In this document: positions 44,768-53,106 of the stretch, in pieces
Layout: each line of letters opens with the position of its first letter
Numbering within the stretch: the first letter of the stretch is position 1
From: Pelotomaculum isophthalicicum JI
GTDB lineage: Bacteria > Bacillota > Desulfotomaculia > Desulfotomaculales > Pelotomaculaceae
Reading direction: 5' to 3'
Assembly (NCBI RefSeq): GCF_029478095.1
Contig: NZ_JAKOAV010000010.1
Coordinates: forward strand, 31,524-95,523
Length of the DNA: 64,000 bases
Notes under the pieces: model-generated
Told to the model about the DNA's origin: nothing
Seen by the model: the letters and a program-made list of their open reading frames with translations, nothing else
The model's database searches: none
Made by a program: the position numbers and the translations under genes

Positions 44768-46035
44768 ATATTGCTTTCTTCCTCATGGGAAATATTCAAT
44801 AAGAGTCCTAGCAATATAAAGTTTGCCACCAGCGAACTGCCCCCATAACTTATATACGGAAGAGTAATGCCGGTTAACGGCAACAACTTGGTAACCCCGG
44901 CAATAATGATAAAAGCCTGTATACCAAGGAGGGACGTCAAACCGGAAGCCGCCAGGGCGGCAAAATCATCAGACGTTTTTAAAGCGATCCTGATTCCCCG
45001 GTAAACAAAAATCATAAAAAGGATAATAATTCCCGCGCCGCCCGCCAAACCCAGCTCTTCACAAATGGCGGAAAATATCAAATCCGTATGCACCGCCGGA
45101 ATGTAGCCCGGGTATCCCAAGCCGAGACCGCTTCCGAGCACACCGCCCGAGTTAATCGCAAAAAGCGACTGGATGATCTGGTATCCCGTGGTTTCAATAG
45201 TAGGCCACGGGTTCATCCATATTTCCACTCTGGCGCGCACATGGTCAAACATATAGAAACTGGCCGCCGCTCCCGCGATAAAAAGCGCAAAACCAAATAG
45301 AACATAGGAAATACGGGAAGTGGCCACATAGACCATGGTCAGAAAAGTACTGAAATAAATCAGCGCCGCGCCGAGGTCTTTCTGAAATACCAGCAATAAA
45401 AGCGAAATTCCCCACATGGCCAGCAGCGGGCCCCACTCCTGTGGTCCCGGCAAAGACATGCCGCCCAGGTTCCTGGTTCCGACAGTTAAAACAGCCCTAT
45501 TTTCCGACAGGTAGCTGGCCAGGAAAAGCACTACCAGGATCTTAACAAACTCGGAAGGCTGAAAATGCAATATGCCGATATCCAGCCAACTCTTCGCCCC
45601 TCCCTGCTCGTGGCCGAAAAAAACAGGTAAAATTAAAACAATCAAGCCGGCAAGCGCGTAAATATACTTGTAGTCACTTAAAAACCGGAAATCAAGGAGC
45701 AACCGTGAAGTCAAGAGCAGGACTCCAAGCCCAATCAGCAGCCAGAAAAACTGGCGCACACCATACGCCGGATCCAGGCGAAACAGGAAAACCAAGCCGG
45801 TAGTGGAAAGCAGGGCGGTTAACGGCAGCAAAAAACAGTCCCCGCGGTATCCGGCAATATGCCAGTAAACACTTACCAGGAAGTAGGCGGCTATAACGGA
45901 AATGCAAGCGAAAACAACCTTCCGGTCAGGAGTCCCGGCTGATCCCAGATACAGCGCGAGCGCCCCGGCCATGGCGTAAACACCGGTAAGAAAAAGCAGC
46001 TTCCACTCAACCTGCCGGCCTTTCATCACACTCAT
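44764..46035 (-). CDS. SEDS peptidoglycan glycosyltransferase (FtsW/RodA/SpoVE family)
   Basis: 423 residues, very hydrophobic with about 10-12 transmembrane helices. SEDS signatures: KSWLDIGILHFQPSEFVKI, FQKDLGAALIYF and LPLTGITLPYISYGGSSL. Polymerises glycan strands with the downstream PBP. Position in the fhaA-pstP-rodA-pbpA-pknB type cluster points to RodA rather than FtsW, but sequence alone does not settle it. Confidence 0.94.
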   Translation of the reverse strand: MSVMKGRQVEWKLLFLTGVYAMAGALALYLGSAGTPDRKVVFACISVIAAYFLVSVYWHIAGYRGDCFLLPLTALLSTTGLVFLFRLDPAYGVRQFFWLLIGLGVLLLTSRLLLDFRFLSDYKYIYALAGLIVLILPVFFGHEQGGAKSWLDIGILHFQPSEFVKILVVLFLASYLSENRAVLTVGTRNLGGMSLPGPQEWGPLLAMWGISLLLLVFQKDLGAALIYFSTFLTMVYVATSRISYVLFGFALFIAGAAASFYMFDHVRARVEIWMNPWPTIETTGYQIIQSLFAINSGGVLGSGLGLGYPGYIPAVHTDLIFSAICEELGLAGGAGIIILFMIFVYRGIRIALKTSDDFAALAASGLTSLLGIQAFIIIAGVTKLLPLTGITLPYISYGGSSLVANFILLGLLLNISHEEESNI

Positions 46036-46069
46036 CTCATTTCCTCGAAATCTTAATCAGCAGCCGGAA

Positions 46070-46783
46070 TCAAAACTGGGCCAGGATAATAGTAATATTG
46101 TCCGCGCCACCATAATGAAGCGCCTTGTCAAGCAAGACATGCACTGCCGCGTCGATGTCTTTGGATGAATTAATAATATATAAAAGGTCCTCCTGACGAA
46201 GATAACGGGTTAAGCCGTCGGTGCACAGCAAAAGGAGATCGTTTGCAACTACTTTATACCGGTAATGGTCCACCTCTACCGACTGTTCAGTTCCAAGCGC
46301 CCTGGTCAGCAAATTGCGCTGAGGGTGCTGCAGCGCCTGTTCTTCGCTAATCCCGCCGTTTCTTAGCAGTTCCTGCACCAGTGAATGATCTTGAGTCAAT
46401 TGACGAATACTGCCCCGGCAAATCAAATACGCCCGGCTGTCGCCCACATGAGCGATAATCAGGTCATCCTCACGCTTCAAACAGGCGGTTATAGTTGTTC
46501 CCATGCCATGAAGTTCCTTATTACGGCCGGATAGTTCGAATACCGCAATATTGGCCAGTCTAACGGAATCAAGCAGGGCTTTCTCCGGTGATTCACCTTT
46601 TTTCAGCGAGCGGGCGAGCTCTTTTTCCAACGTTTGGAGAGCAAGGCCGCTGGCAACTTCACCCCCCTGGTGTCCGCCCATCCCGTCCGCAACTGCCAGT
46701 AATCCCATATCCGGCGATACAAGCAGGCTGTCTTCATTATCCTTCCGTGATAAACCCGTATCAGTGATCTGCGCCCACCTCAT
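46070..46783 (-). CDS. prpC: PP2C-type serine/threonine phosphatase
   Basis: 237 residues. Mn-dependent phosphatase that reverses the PASTA kinase. PP2C motifs: SRKDNEDSLLVS, AVADGMGGHQGGEVAS (metal Asp), HVGDSRAYL, LTRALGTE and LLLCTDGLTRYL, GGADNITIILA. Overlaps fhaB by 23 bp, so the two are coupled. No transmembrane tail, unlike mycobacterial PstP. Confidence 0.96.
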   Translation of the reverse strand: MRWAQITDTGLSRKDNEDSLLVSPDMGLLAVADGMGGHQGGEVASGLALQTLEKELARSLKKGESPEKALLDSVRLANIAVFELSGRNKELHGMGTTITACLKREDDLIIAHVGDSRAYLICRGSIRQLTQDHSLVQELLRNGGISEEQALQHPQRNLLTRALGTEQSVEVDHYRYKVVANDLLLLCTDGLTRYLRQEDLLYIINSSKDIDAAVHVLLDKALHYGGADNITIILAQF

Positions 46784-47261
46784 ACCCCCACCTCACAAAC
46801 TGAAAAATAACGCCACCGATTCTAATCTTATCTCCATTTGCCAACACAATCGGCTTATTCACCTGAATTTCGTTCAAGAAAGTGCCGTTGGTACTATGCA
46901 AATCCTCCAACCAGTACTGCCCTTCCTTAAAGTATATCCGCGCATGCCTGGCAGAAGCAAATGAAGCGGATATGACTATATCGCTCCGGTTGTCCCTGCC
47001 TATAAGCGTTTCCCTGTCGAAACCAAAAGTGCCGCCTGGTTTCAGTTCGGAAACAGAGCTTTCGACAACCACCAGTTCAACTTGACCGGTTCTTTCAAAA
47101 GAACGGGGTTCTTCTCTCTGCCGGCTGGGCAAACTGTCTTTAATCTGTTGTGACGATACTTCTTTTAAGTCGGTGATCATCCATTTGACCAGCCTGAAAA
47201 TTGAAAGAATCAGCAACAATAAAAAAGCATACCTTAAAGTCATTATAAGTATATTAAGCAT
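46761..47261 (-). CDS. fhaB: Membrane-anchored FHA-domain protein (FhaB-like)
   Basis: 166 residues: an N-terminal transmembrane helix (about 5-25), a linker, and an FHA domain (about 75-160) with GRDNRSDIVIS, SARHARI and LHSTNGTFLNE, the phosphothreonine-binding loops. Probably a substrate or partner of the kinase in cell-wall control. AAGGTGG site 8 nt before ATG. Confidence 0.92.
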   Translation of the reverse strand: MLNILIMTLRYAFLLLLILSIFRLVKWMITDLKEVSSQQIKDSLPSRQREEPRSFERTGQVELVVVESSVSELKPGGTFGFDRETLIGRDNRSDIVISASFASARHARIYFKEGQYWLEDLHSTNGTFLNEIQVNKPIVLANGDKIRIGGVIFQFVRWGYEVGADH

Positions 47262-47263
47262 AG

Positions 47264-48025
47264 CTAATCCACCTTAAAGGCGCAGACTGTAGTGCCCATG
47301 GCTACTTCATCTCCCGGTTCAAGAACTTTTGACATAATTCTGAAACCATTCACCCATGTCCCGTTCGTACTCCCCAGATCGGTAATGGTAAACCTGCCCC
47401 GTATCCGTTCAAGCCGCGCCTGGCGTCTGGAAACACTGGAGTCGCTAAGGACGATATCGCACCCGGAATGCCGCCCGATAACCTGGGGAACCGTACTCAA
47501 ATTAATGATTCTCCCTGTTTCCGGGCCGGCTATAACTTGCAGCCGGGCATAAACGGCAGGCGCTTTTTCCACAACAGTGACATCCTTGGTCAGGCGAAAA
47601 AGCTGGGTGTGCTCCAGCACCTCTTCATTCGTTTCAAGCGGTTCATTCTCCGGCAATTCCTCACTAAAGCCGGATTCTATTTTCATATACCCTATTTCCT
47701 CGATTTCTTCTCTGACAAAATCCACAACCGGCGGGCCGGCGAGGGTATATTTCTTTTCCCCGGCCTTCTGATTAACGTATTCTTGAAGTTCCTTGGATAA
47801 TGATGAAGCTATCGTGGCAATATTATCGTAATCACTAGCGTTTAAGTAAACGGTAAATTTATTGGGCACGTAAATTTTATTGACACTTACCCGCCTGCGG
47901 TCCCTCATCTCCCTGGCCAGCCTTTTGGCTATCTCGGCAGGTTGGATGCGGCCTTTGAACTTATCTTTAAAAAACCCTTCGATATACTTTTCCAAACTGC
48001 CTTCCAAGCCGGAGAAAACACCCAA
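47264..48025 (-). CDS. fhaA: FhaA-like protein: DUF3662 plus FHA domain
   Basis: About 253 residues. N-terminal DUF3662 domain (1-125: AEIAKRLAREMRDRRRVSV, PNKFTVYL), acidic linker, C-terminal FHA domain (about 160-250: GRHSGCDIVLSDSSVSRRQA, DLGSTNGTWVNG). Actinobacterial FhaA binds the phosphorylated pseudokinase MviN and restrains peptidoglycan synthesis; the same role here is inference. TTG 48025 is chosen because it lies 8 nt after GGAGG, whereas GTG 48034 is inside that site. Confidence 0.9.
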   Translation of the reverse strand: MGVFSGLEGSLEKYIEGFFKDKFKGRIQPAEIAKRLAREMRDRRRVSVNKIYVPNKFTVYLNASDYDNIATIASSLSKELQEYVNQKAGEKKYTLAGPPVVDFVREEIEEIGYMKIESGFSEELPENEPLETNEEVLEHTQLFRLTKDVTVVEKAPAVYARLQVIAGPETGRIINLSTVPQVIGRHSGCDIVLSDSSVSRRQARLERIRGRFTITDLGSTNGTWVNGFRIMSKVLEPGDEVAMGTTVCAFKVD

Positions 48026-48090
48026 GAAGCTCACCTCCCGACCCGCTGTTTAAACAAAGCCTTTAACAGTTCCTTCACTTATTCTCAGGT

Positions 48091-49194
48091 TCACCAACTC
48101 TTTGAATCAGGCTGTAAAATCACCCTTTTGGCAAGAGCCCCTCCAACCTGATTAACTTTATTGCCGATGGTTTTTTGCCTTAACTGCCCGCAGGCGCCAT
48201 CGATGTCCCCGCCGAGACTCCGGCGGACAGTCACGGATATGCCCATTTTCTCAAGAATGTTTTTAAATATGACAACCCCTCGTCTGGCAGGCGGCCGGAC
48301 ACCCCGTTCCGGCACCGGATTGGCCGGGATCAAATTAACGTGACAGAGCATCCCCGCCAGCAATGCGCCCAGCTCGGCAGCCAACTCACGGCCATCGTTA
48401 ACCCCGGCAATAAGGGCATATTCAAAAGTAATCCGCCGGCCTGTCTTTATCGCGTATTCCCTGCAGGCCTCCATCAAAATTCGAAGCGGGTATTTCTTAT
48501 TAACCGGCATCAACTCGTCCCGCAGAGCATCGTTCGGCGCGTGCAGCGACACCGCCAGGGTAATCGCCAGTTTTTCACCTGCAAGCTCCCTGATCCGGGG
48601 CGCCAGGCCGCAGGTAGAAACAGTTATATGGCGCTGGCCTATATTAAGGCCATAAGGAGCAGTGACGTTTTTTATAAAAGTAAGGGTGGCCTGATAATTG
48701 TCCAGAGGTTCGCCGGAACCCATGATCACCACATGGCTTACCCTTTCCCCGCTGTCCTTTTGCATGCCAAGGACTTGTCCGTAAATTTCACCTGAACTCA
48801 GGTTCCGGACAAAACCGCCCAGGCTTGAGGCACAGAGACGGCAACCCATCCGGCAACCGGCCTGGGTGGAGACACAGGCGGAGTTGCCATAGTTGTGTTT
48901 CATCAAAACACTTTCAACCGCTTGACCGTCACCCAGTTTGAAGAGATATTTTACTGTATCTCCACCCCGGGAAACCTGTTTTTTCATGACCTCAACGCGC
49001 CCAATCCCGGCGAAAGCAGCCAGCCGCTCGCGCATATCCCGGGGTAAGTTGGTCATTTCTTCAAGAGATCCGGCGCCTTTTTGAAAGACCCATTCCGCTA
49101 TCTGTCTCGCCCGGTACACCTCTGCCCCCGTTTCCCGCATCAAACCGGCCAGTTCAGACAGGGCGAGGTCCCTCAAATCGATTTTGACCGACAT
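48091..49194 (-). CDS. rlmN: 23S rRNA / tRNA (adenine-C2) methyltransferase RlmN
   Basis: 367-residue radical-SAM enzyme methylating A2503 of 23S rRNA. Radical-SAM cluster CRMGCRLC (CxxxCxxC) within CVSTQAGCRMGC, then GSGEPLDNY, the conserved Cys in TVSTCGLAPRI and LHAPNDALRDELMPVN. The mechanistic C-terminal Cys is in DIDGACGQL. A ~20-residue tail after that point is a little longer than usual. Confidence 0.96.
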   Translation of the reverse strand: MSVKIDLRDLALSELAGLMRETGAEVYRARQIAEWVFQKGAGSLEEMTNLPRDMRERLAAFAGIGRVEVMKKQVSRGGDTVKYLFKLGDGQAVESVLMKHNYGNSACVSTQAGCRMGCRLCASSLGGFVRNLSSGEIYGQVLGMQKDSGERVSHVVIMGSGEPLDNYQATLTFIKNVTAPYGLNIGQRHITVSTCGLAPRIRELAGEKLAITLAVSLHAPNDALRDELMPVNKKYPLRILMEACREYAIKTGRRITFEYALIAGVNDGRELAAELGALLAGMLCHVNLIPANPVPERGVRPPARRGVVIFKNILEKMGISVTVRRSLGGDIDGACGQLRQKTIGNKVNQVGGALAKRVILQPDSKSW

Positions 49195-49242
49195 TGAACC
49201 TGAACCTCTTTCTTAAATAAAACTATTCTCCATCATTTTGCC

Positions 49243-50598
49243 CTATCCCTTTTTTCTCATCCGGGATATAAAAAAGCCGTCCATCCCATGCCGGTGAGGC
49301 AGTATCTCCAAATAACCGGAATGCATAGTCCCTTGCTCGTCCAAACTAACGGGAAGATATGGGCGTAAATCTTCCGGAATAAAGTCCGGTTGACAGGCAA
49401 GAAAGTCTTCTATCTGGCCAAAATTCTCTTCACGGGTAATTGTGCAGGTACTGTATACAAGCACTCCGTTCTTTTTCAGACACCGGGCGGCGCTTTTTAA
49501 TATCCCGGACTGAAGCCGAACAATGCCCGGAAGCTGGCCCGGCTCTTTGCGCCAGCGGGCATCAGGCCGGCGTCTCAGGACACCCAGGCCGGTGCAGGGT
49601 GCGTCAACCAGGATAAAGTCGGCCCACTCACGCAGTTGCTCCGGCAATCGCCCGGCATCCATCGCCAGACTCTTAACAATGTTTATCCCGAGGCGGCGGC
49701 AATTTTCTTCAATCAATGCGAGCTTGTGCGGGTGAATATCCACCGCCAGGATTTCGCCCCGGTTTTCCATCAGTTCAGCCAGATGGGTAGTCTTGCCGCC
49801 GGGCGCGCCGCAAGCATCCAGCACACGGGCGCCGGGCCGGGGCATTAAAGCCCTGCCGGCCAGCATGGAGCTTTCATCTTGTATCTGAAACAACCCTTCT
49901 TTAAAAGCGGTTAGTGAATTCAAAGAAAAGAAATCTTCGATATTAAGCCCTTCCGGAGCATAAGCGGTTTCGCGCACAGTCAAGCCGTCTTCCCTCAACC
50001 TGTTCGCGAGCTCGGCCCGCGTCAGCTTGAGATTATTTGTCCGCACCGTATTCGGCGCCGGCTCATTATTAGCCCGGCAAAGAGAGATCGTTTCTTCCTG
50101 GCCGAACCGCGCCAGCCAGCCTTCCACGAGCCACGCCGGGTGGGAATAGCGCAATGAGATATGGGCAACCGGGTCATCCGCCATTTCTGGAAACTTTATT
50201 TCTTTTATCTGCCTTGATACGTTGCGCAGCACCCCATTCACAAACTTCACCGAGCCGGCGTGTCCATGCCTGCGCGCCATCTCCGCTCCCTCATTGCAAG
50301 CGGCGGACGGTGGCACCCGGCTCATAAATATTAGCTGGTACACACCGAGGCGCAAGATATTGCGCAATATTACAGTCTGGGATTTTAGCGGCTTTTTAAT
50401 GAATTGCGCCAGCACCCAGTCAAGAGTGTTGCGTGTCCGCAATGTTCCATAAGTTAATTCAGTGGCAAAAGCCCGGTCGAGCTTACCGGGCCGGTATCTT
50501 TCCAGGACCTGATTTAAGGCCAGATTGGCATACGCGCCGTCTTCCTCAACTGCTCTCAACACCTGCAGCGCCAATTCCCTGGCCGAAATTTGAGGCAA
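49243..50598 (-). CDS. rsmB: 16S rRNA (cytosine-C5) methyltransferase RsmB
   Basis: 451 residues. N-terminal NusB-like RNA-binding domain (1-135) fused to a Rossmann methyltransferase: SAM loop LDACGAPGGKTTHLAE, the cysteine motifs DAPCTGLGVLRR and YSTCTITREEN (nucleophile and release Cys). Methylates C967 of 16S rRNA. TTG start behind AAGGATGG. Confidence 0.96.
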   Translation of the reverse strand: MPQISARELALQVLRAVEEDGAYANLALNQVLERYRPGKLDRAFATELTYGTLRTRNTLDWVLAQFIKKPLKSQTVILRNILRLGVYQLIFMSRVPPSAACNEGAEMARRHGHAGSVKFVNGVLRNVSRQIKEIKFPEMADDPVAHISLRYSHPAWLVEGWLARFGQEETISLCRANNEPAPNTVRTNNLKLTRAELANRLREDGLTVRETAYAPEGLNIEDFFSLNSLTAFKEGLFQIQDESSMLAGRALMPRPGARVLDACGAPGGKTTHLAELMENRGEILAVDIHPHKLALIEENCRRLGINIVKSLAMDAGRLPEQLREWADFILVDAPCTGLGVLRRRPDARWRKEPGQLPGIVRLQSGILKSAARCLKKNGVLVYSTCTITREENFGQIEDFLACQPDFIPEDLRPYLPVSLDEQGTMHSGYLEILPHRHGMDGFFISRMRKKG

Positions 50599-50642
50599 CT
50601 GGATCCATCCTTTCGAATATTCACAAAATATTATTTTGTGAA

Positions 50643-50729
50643 TATTCAGGTACTCAGAATTCAGGAGTCAGAATTCAGAATAATTCTTAAAAAATCATTT
50701 ATTCTGACTCCTGACTTCTGACTCCTGCT
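50643..50729. repeat. Palindromic intergenic repeat, copy 3
   Basis: Between DUF116 and rsmB: CAGAATTCAGGAGTCAGAAT on the left and CTGACTCCTGACTTCTGACT on the right around an AT-rich centre. The central word of the other copies (AAGAC-ATA) is not kept. Confidence 0.72.
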
Positions 50730-50761
50730 TAGTTACTATATTTTTCTCACAGCTGTAAGCT

Positions 50762-51577
50762 CTAGCTTGCCAACTTGTCCCTCTGACTGATGAAAAAACA
50801 GATGGCTTCCTCCACTTTAGGCAATTTAACCTGGGTGTTGAAACATGGCCCGAAAGGCCGCTCGTTAGTAACTCCCAGCACCGGAATGGGGTTGGAGTCT
50901 TGAATGCCGCTGGTCAGATCACGCTCGCACGCTATAGCCACAATGCCGCGGGGATGGTACTCCCGGACAAATTTTCGGGCTAGCGTGCCTCCGGTGGCCA
51001 TGCCTATGTTAAAGCCGTATTTGTCTCTTAAATTTAGAAGCTCACTGACAACACACCCTCCGCAGCGTTGGCAGTTATTGATATCAACAGTAATCTTGTG
51101 TGGACAGTCACTCTTTTGCAGACAGTGCGGCACCAGCAACAAGACCTGTCTCGGGAGCAGGTTGAGCACCTTAGATCTTACCAAGAAATTATTCACTTCA
51201 ATAAATGAGTTCTTAATCCTGTCTTTTTCGATATGAAAAAAACGGCCGAGGACTAGCGCGAGTGGGAAGAAAATGTTTAAGGCCACCCGCATCGGGCCAC
51301 GAAAGGCCGAGATGTCCCTCGCGTAAATAATGGTCAGGACAATACCTCCCACGCCAAAACCCGCCACTATGATCCCACCCAGCAAAGAAACGCCTAAAGT
51401 GAGCAAGAGCACCTGATCAAACAAACTTCTGACCGGGTTGGCCGTTATGTACCATATCGCCGTTAGAAGCAAGCAAGCCGCCAGCAGGCTGGCGCTCAAC
51501 AGTCCGATAAACAACCTCTTCCGCACCGGGTTAAACGTTCCCGCTATCACCGCATACCGTCTCCTTCTCCGGAACAT
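50762..51577 (-). CDS. DUF116 membrane protein
   Basis: Up to 271 residues. Two or three hydrophobic helices at the N-terminus (FIGLLSASLLAACLLLTAIW; LLTLGVSLLGGIIVAGFGV), then a cysteine-rich soluble domain: CLQKSDCPH, INNCQRCGGCVV, ACERDLTSGI, GPCFNTQV. DUF116 proteins are conserved beside fmt and rsmB in many anaerobes; function unknown, and the cysteines suggest a metal or Fe-S site. The ATG at 51577 lies 47 bp inside fmt; a GTG at 51550, with AAGGAG 10 nt upstream, is an equally good start. Confidence 0.88.
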   Translation of the reverse strand: MFRRRRRYAVIAGTFNPVRKRLFIGLLSASLLAACLLLTAIWYITANPVRSLFDQVLLLTLGVSLLGGIIVAGFGVGGIVLTIIYARDISAFRGPMRVALNIFFPLALVLGRFFHIEKDRIKNSFIEVNNFLVRSKVLNLLPRQVLLLVPHCLQKSDCPHKITVDINNCQRCGGCVVSELLNLRDKYGFNIGMATGGTLARKFVREYHPRGIVAIACERDLTSGIQDSNPIPVLGVTNERPFGPCFNTQVKLPKVEEAICFFISQRDKLAS

Positions 51578-52505
51578 TTGAGAGGATCACACCCAATGGA
51601 GCCGGTGTTCCTCTTAAAAAGTCAGCGGCGCTCATGCGCTTCGCTCCCTGCATCTGAAGTTCGTTAATAACCAGTAAACCTTTACCCGTTCCCACTAAAA
51701 TACCGTCCCGCGCGGTTCCCATCACTCTCCCGGGACGGGCCAACAATTGCTCCTCATCGAGTATAGTGGCGCGCCAGATTTTCAGCATTTTCCCTCCCAG
51801 GTAGGTACGCGCGCCAGGCCACGGGTTCATGCCCCTGATCAGGTTATAGATATCCTGCGCCGGCTTTTCCCAGATGATTAATTCGTCCGCACCGGTGAGC
51901 ACCGGCGCGTAAGACGATTCGCCCGTTTGAGGTATTCTGGGCGCCCGTCCCTGTCCAATCATGTCCATCGTCTCGACCAACAGGCGCGCGCCCACGGCGG
52001 ACAGGCGGTCGTGCACGTCACCGACGGTATCTTCCATAAAAATAGGAACCTTTTCCCTAAGAATCATATCCCCCGTGTCAAGCCCCTCATCAATAAACAT
52101 GGTGGTAACCCCGGTTATCTTTTCACCGTTGATCACCGCCCGGTGAATAGGCGCGGCGCCCCGGTACTTCGGCAACAAGGAAGCGTGGACATTAACACAG
52201 CCATGCTCAGGCAGCAAAAGAATAGCCGGGGGCAGGATCCGCCCATAAGCCACAACCACGATGACTTCCGGCGAATAACCCCGCAATAAATCGATAAAAT
52301 CCGGATCTTTTATCTGAACCGGCTGAATTACGGGCAGGTTTAAACTCAGGGCAATCTCCTTTACCGGCGGCGGCGCATATTTTTTACCTCTGCCTTTCGG
52401 CCTGTCAGGCTGAGTCACGACAGCCCGCACGTCGTGGCCGGCATCAACCAGCGCCTTTAAAGAAGGCACCGCGAAATCCGGCGTTCCCATAAATACTACG
52501 CGCAT
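51531..52505 (-). CDS. fmt: Methionyl-tRNA formyltransferase
   Basis: 324 residues; formylates initiator Met-tRNA. MRVVFMGTPDFAVPSL start, NVHASLLPKYRGAAPIH with the catalytic Asn-His region, TGVTTMFIDEGLDTGDM, and a C-terminal OB domain. The last ~15 residues are encoded in the stretch that overlaps DUF116. Follows def, its usual partner. Confidence 0.97.
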   Translation of the reverse strand: MRVVFMGTPDFAVPSLKALVDAGHDVRAVVTQPDRPKGRGKKYAPPPVKEIALSLNLPVIQPVQIKDPDFIDLLRGYSPEVIVVVAYGRILPPAILLLPEHGCVNVHASLLPKYRGAAPIHRAVINGEKITGVTTMFIDEGLDTGDMILREKVPIFMEDTVGDVHDRLSAVGARLLVETMDMIGQGRAPRIPQTGESSYAPVLTGADELIIWEKPAQDIYNLIRGMNPWPGARTYLGGKMLKIWRATILDEEQLLARPGRVMGTARDGILVGTGKGLLVINELQMQGAKRMSAADFLRGTPAPLGVILSNVPEKETVCGDSGNV

Positions 52506-52529
52506 CTCTTATCCCTCTTAGAAATTAAG

Positions 52530-52610
52530 TATTCAGCATCCAGGAGTCAGAATTCAGAATACTTCAAGACAATAAAGCACTTTCTAATTCTGACTACTGA
52601 GTAGTTACCT
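52530..52610. repeat. Palindromic intergenic repeat, copy 4
   Basis: Between def and fmt: ATTCAGCATCCAGGAGTCAG, centre CTTCAAGACAATAAAGCACT, right arm CTGACTACTGAGTAGTTACC. Closest to the copy at 13507 in centre and flank. Confidence 0.7.
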
Positions 52611-52633
52611 TTATTCTATCGCTTCAGTCTAAC

Positions 52634-53092
52634 TTAATTCTTTACTTTCCATACCTTTTTCGCCCGGTCGATGAACAAAACACCGTCCAGGTGATCTATT
52701 TCGTGCTGCAGTACCCTGGCAAACAAATTACTTGCTTGAATAATTTGTTCCTTGCCATGGCGGTCCTGACATTTTACCTCAACAGCGGCAGCCCGCGTAA
52801 CATCTCCCACAGTGCCCGGAATACTCAAGCATCCTTCGGTGTCGGTTTCTTGTCCCTCAAATTTGATTATTTCAGGGTTAATAAGTTCAACCAAACCTTC
52901 ACCGGCATCTATAACTACTACCCTTTTCGCTACCCCTACTTGCGGCGCCGCCAGACCGACACCTTTTTCGCTATACAAAGTATCAGCCATATTATCAAGT
53001 AGCTTTAAAATATTTGAGGTTATTTTCGGCACCGCTTTGGCGCGCTCTCTCAAGATTTTATTCCCCAACTCCACTATTTTATATATTGCCAA
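52634..53092 (-). CDS. def: Peptide deformylase
   Basis: 152 residues; removes the N-formyl group from new proteins. The three family motifs are intact: [18 protein letters not shown] (metal Cys) and QHEIDHLDG (metal His pair and catalytic Glu). TTG start a few nt after AGGAGGAG, 14 bp after priA. Confidence 0.97.
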   Translation of the reverse strand: MAIYKIVELGNKILRERAKAVPKITSNILKLLDNMADTLYSEKGVGLAAPQVGVAKRVVVIDAGEGLVELINPEIIKFEGQETDTEGCLSIPGTVGDVTRAAAVEVKCQDRHGKEQIIQASNLFARVLQHEIDHLDGVLFIDRAKKVWKVKN

Positions 53093-53106
53093 AACGACTC
53101 CTCCTT

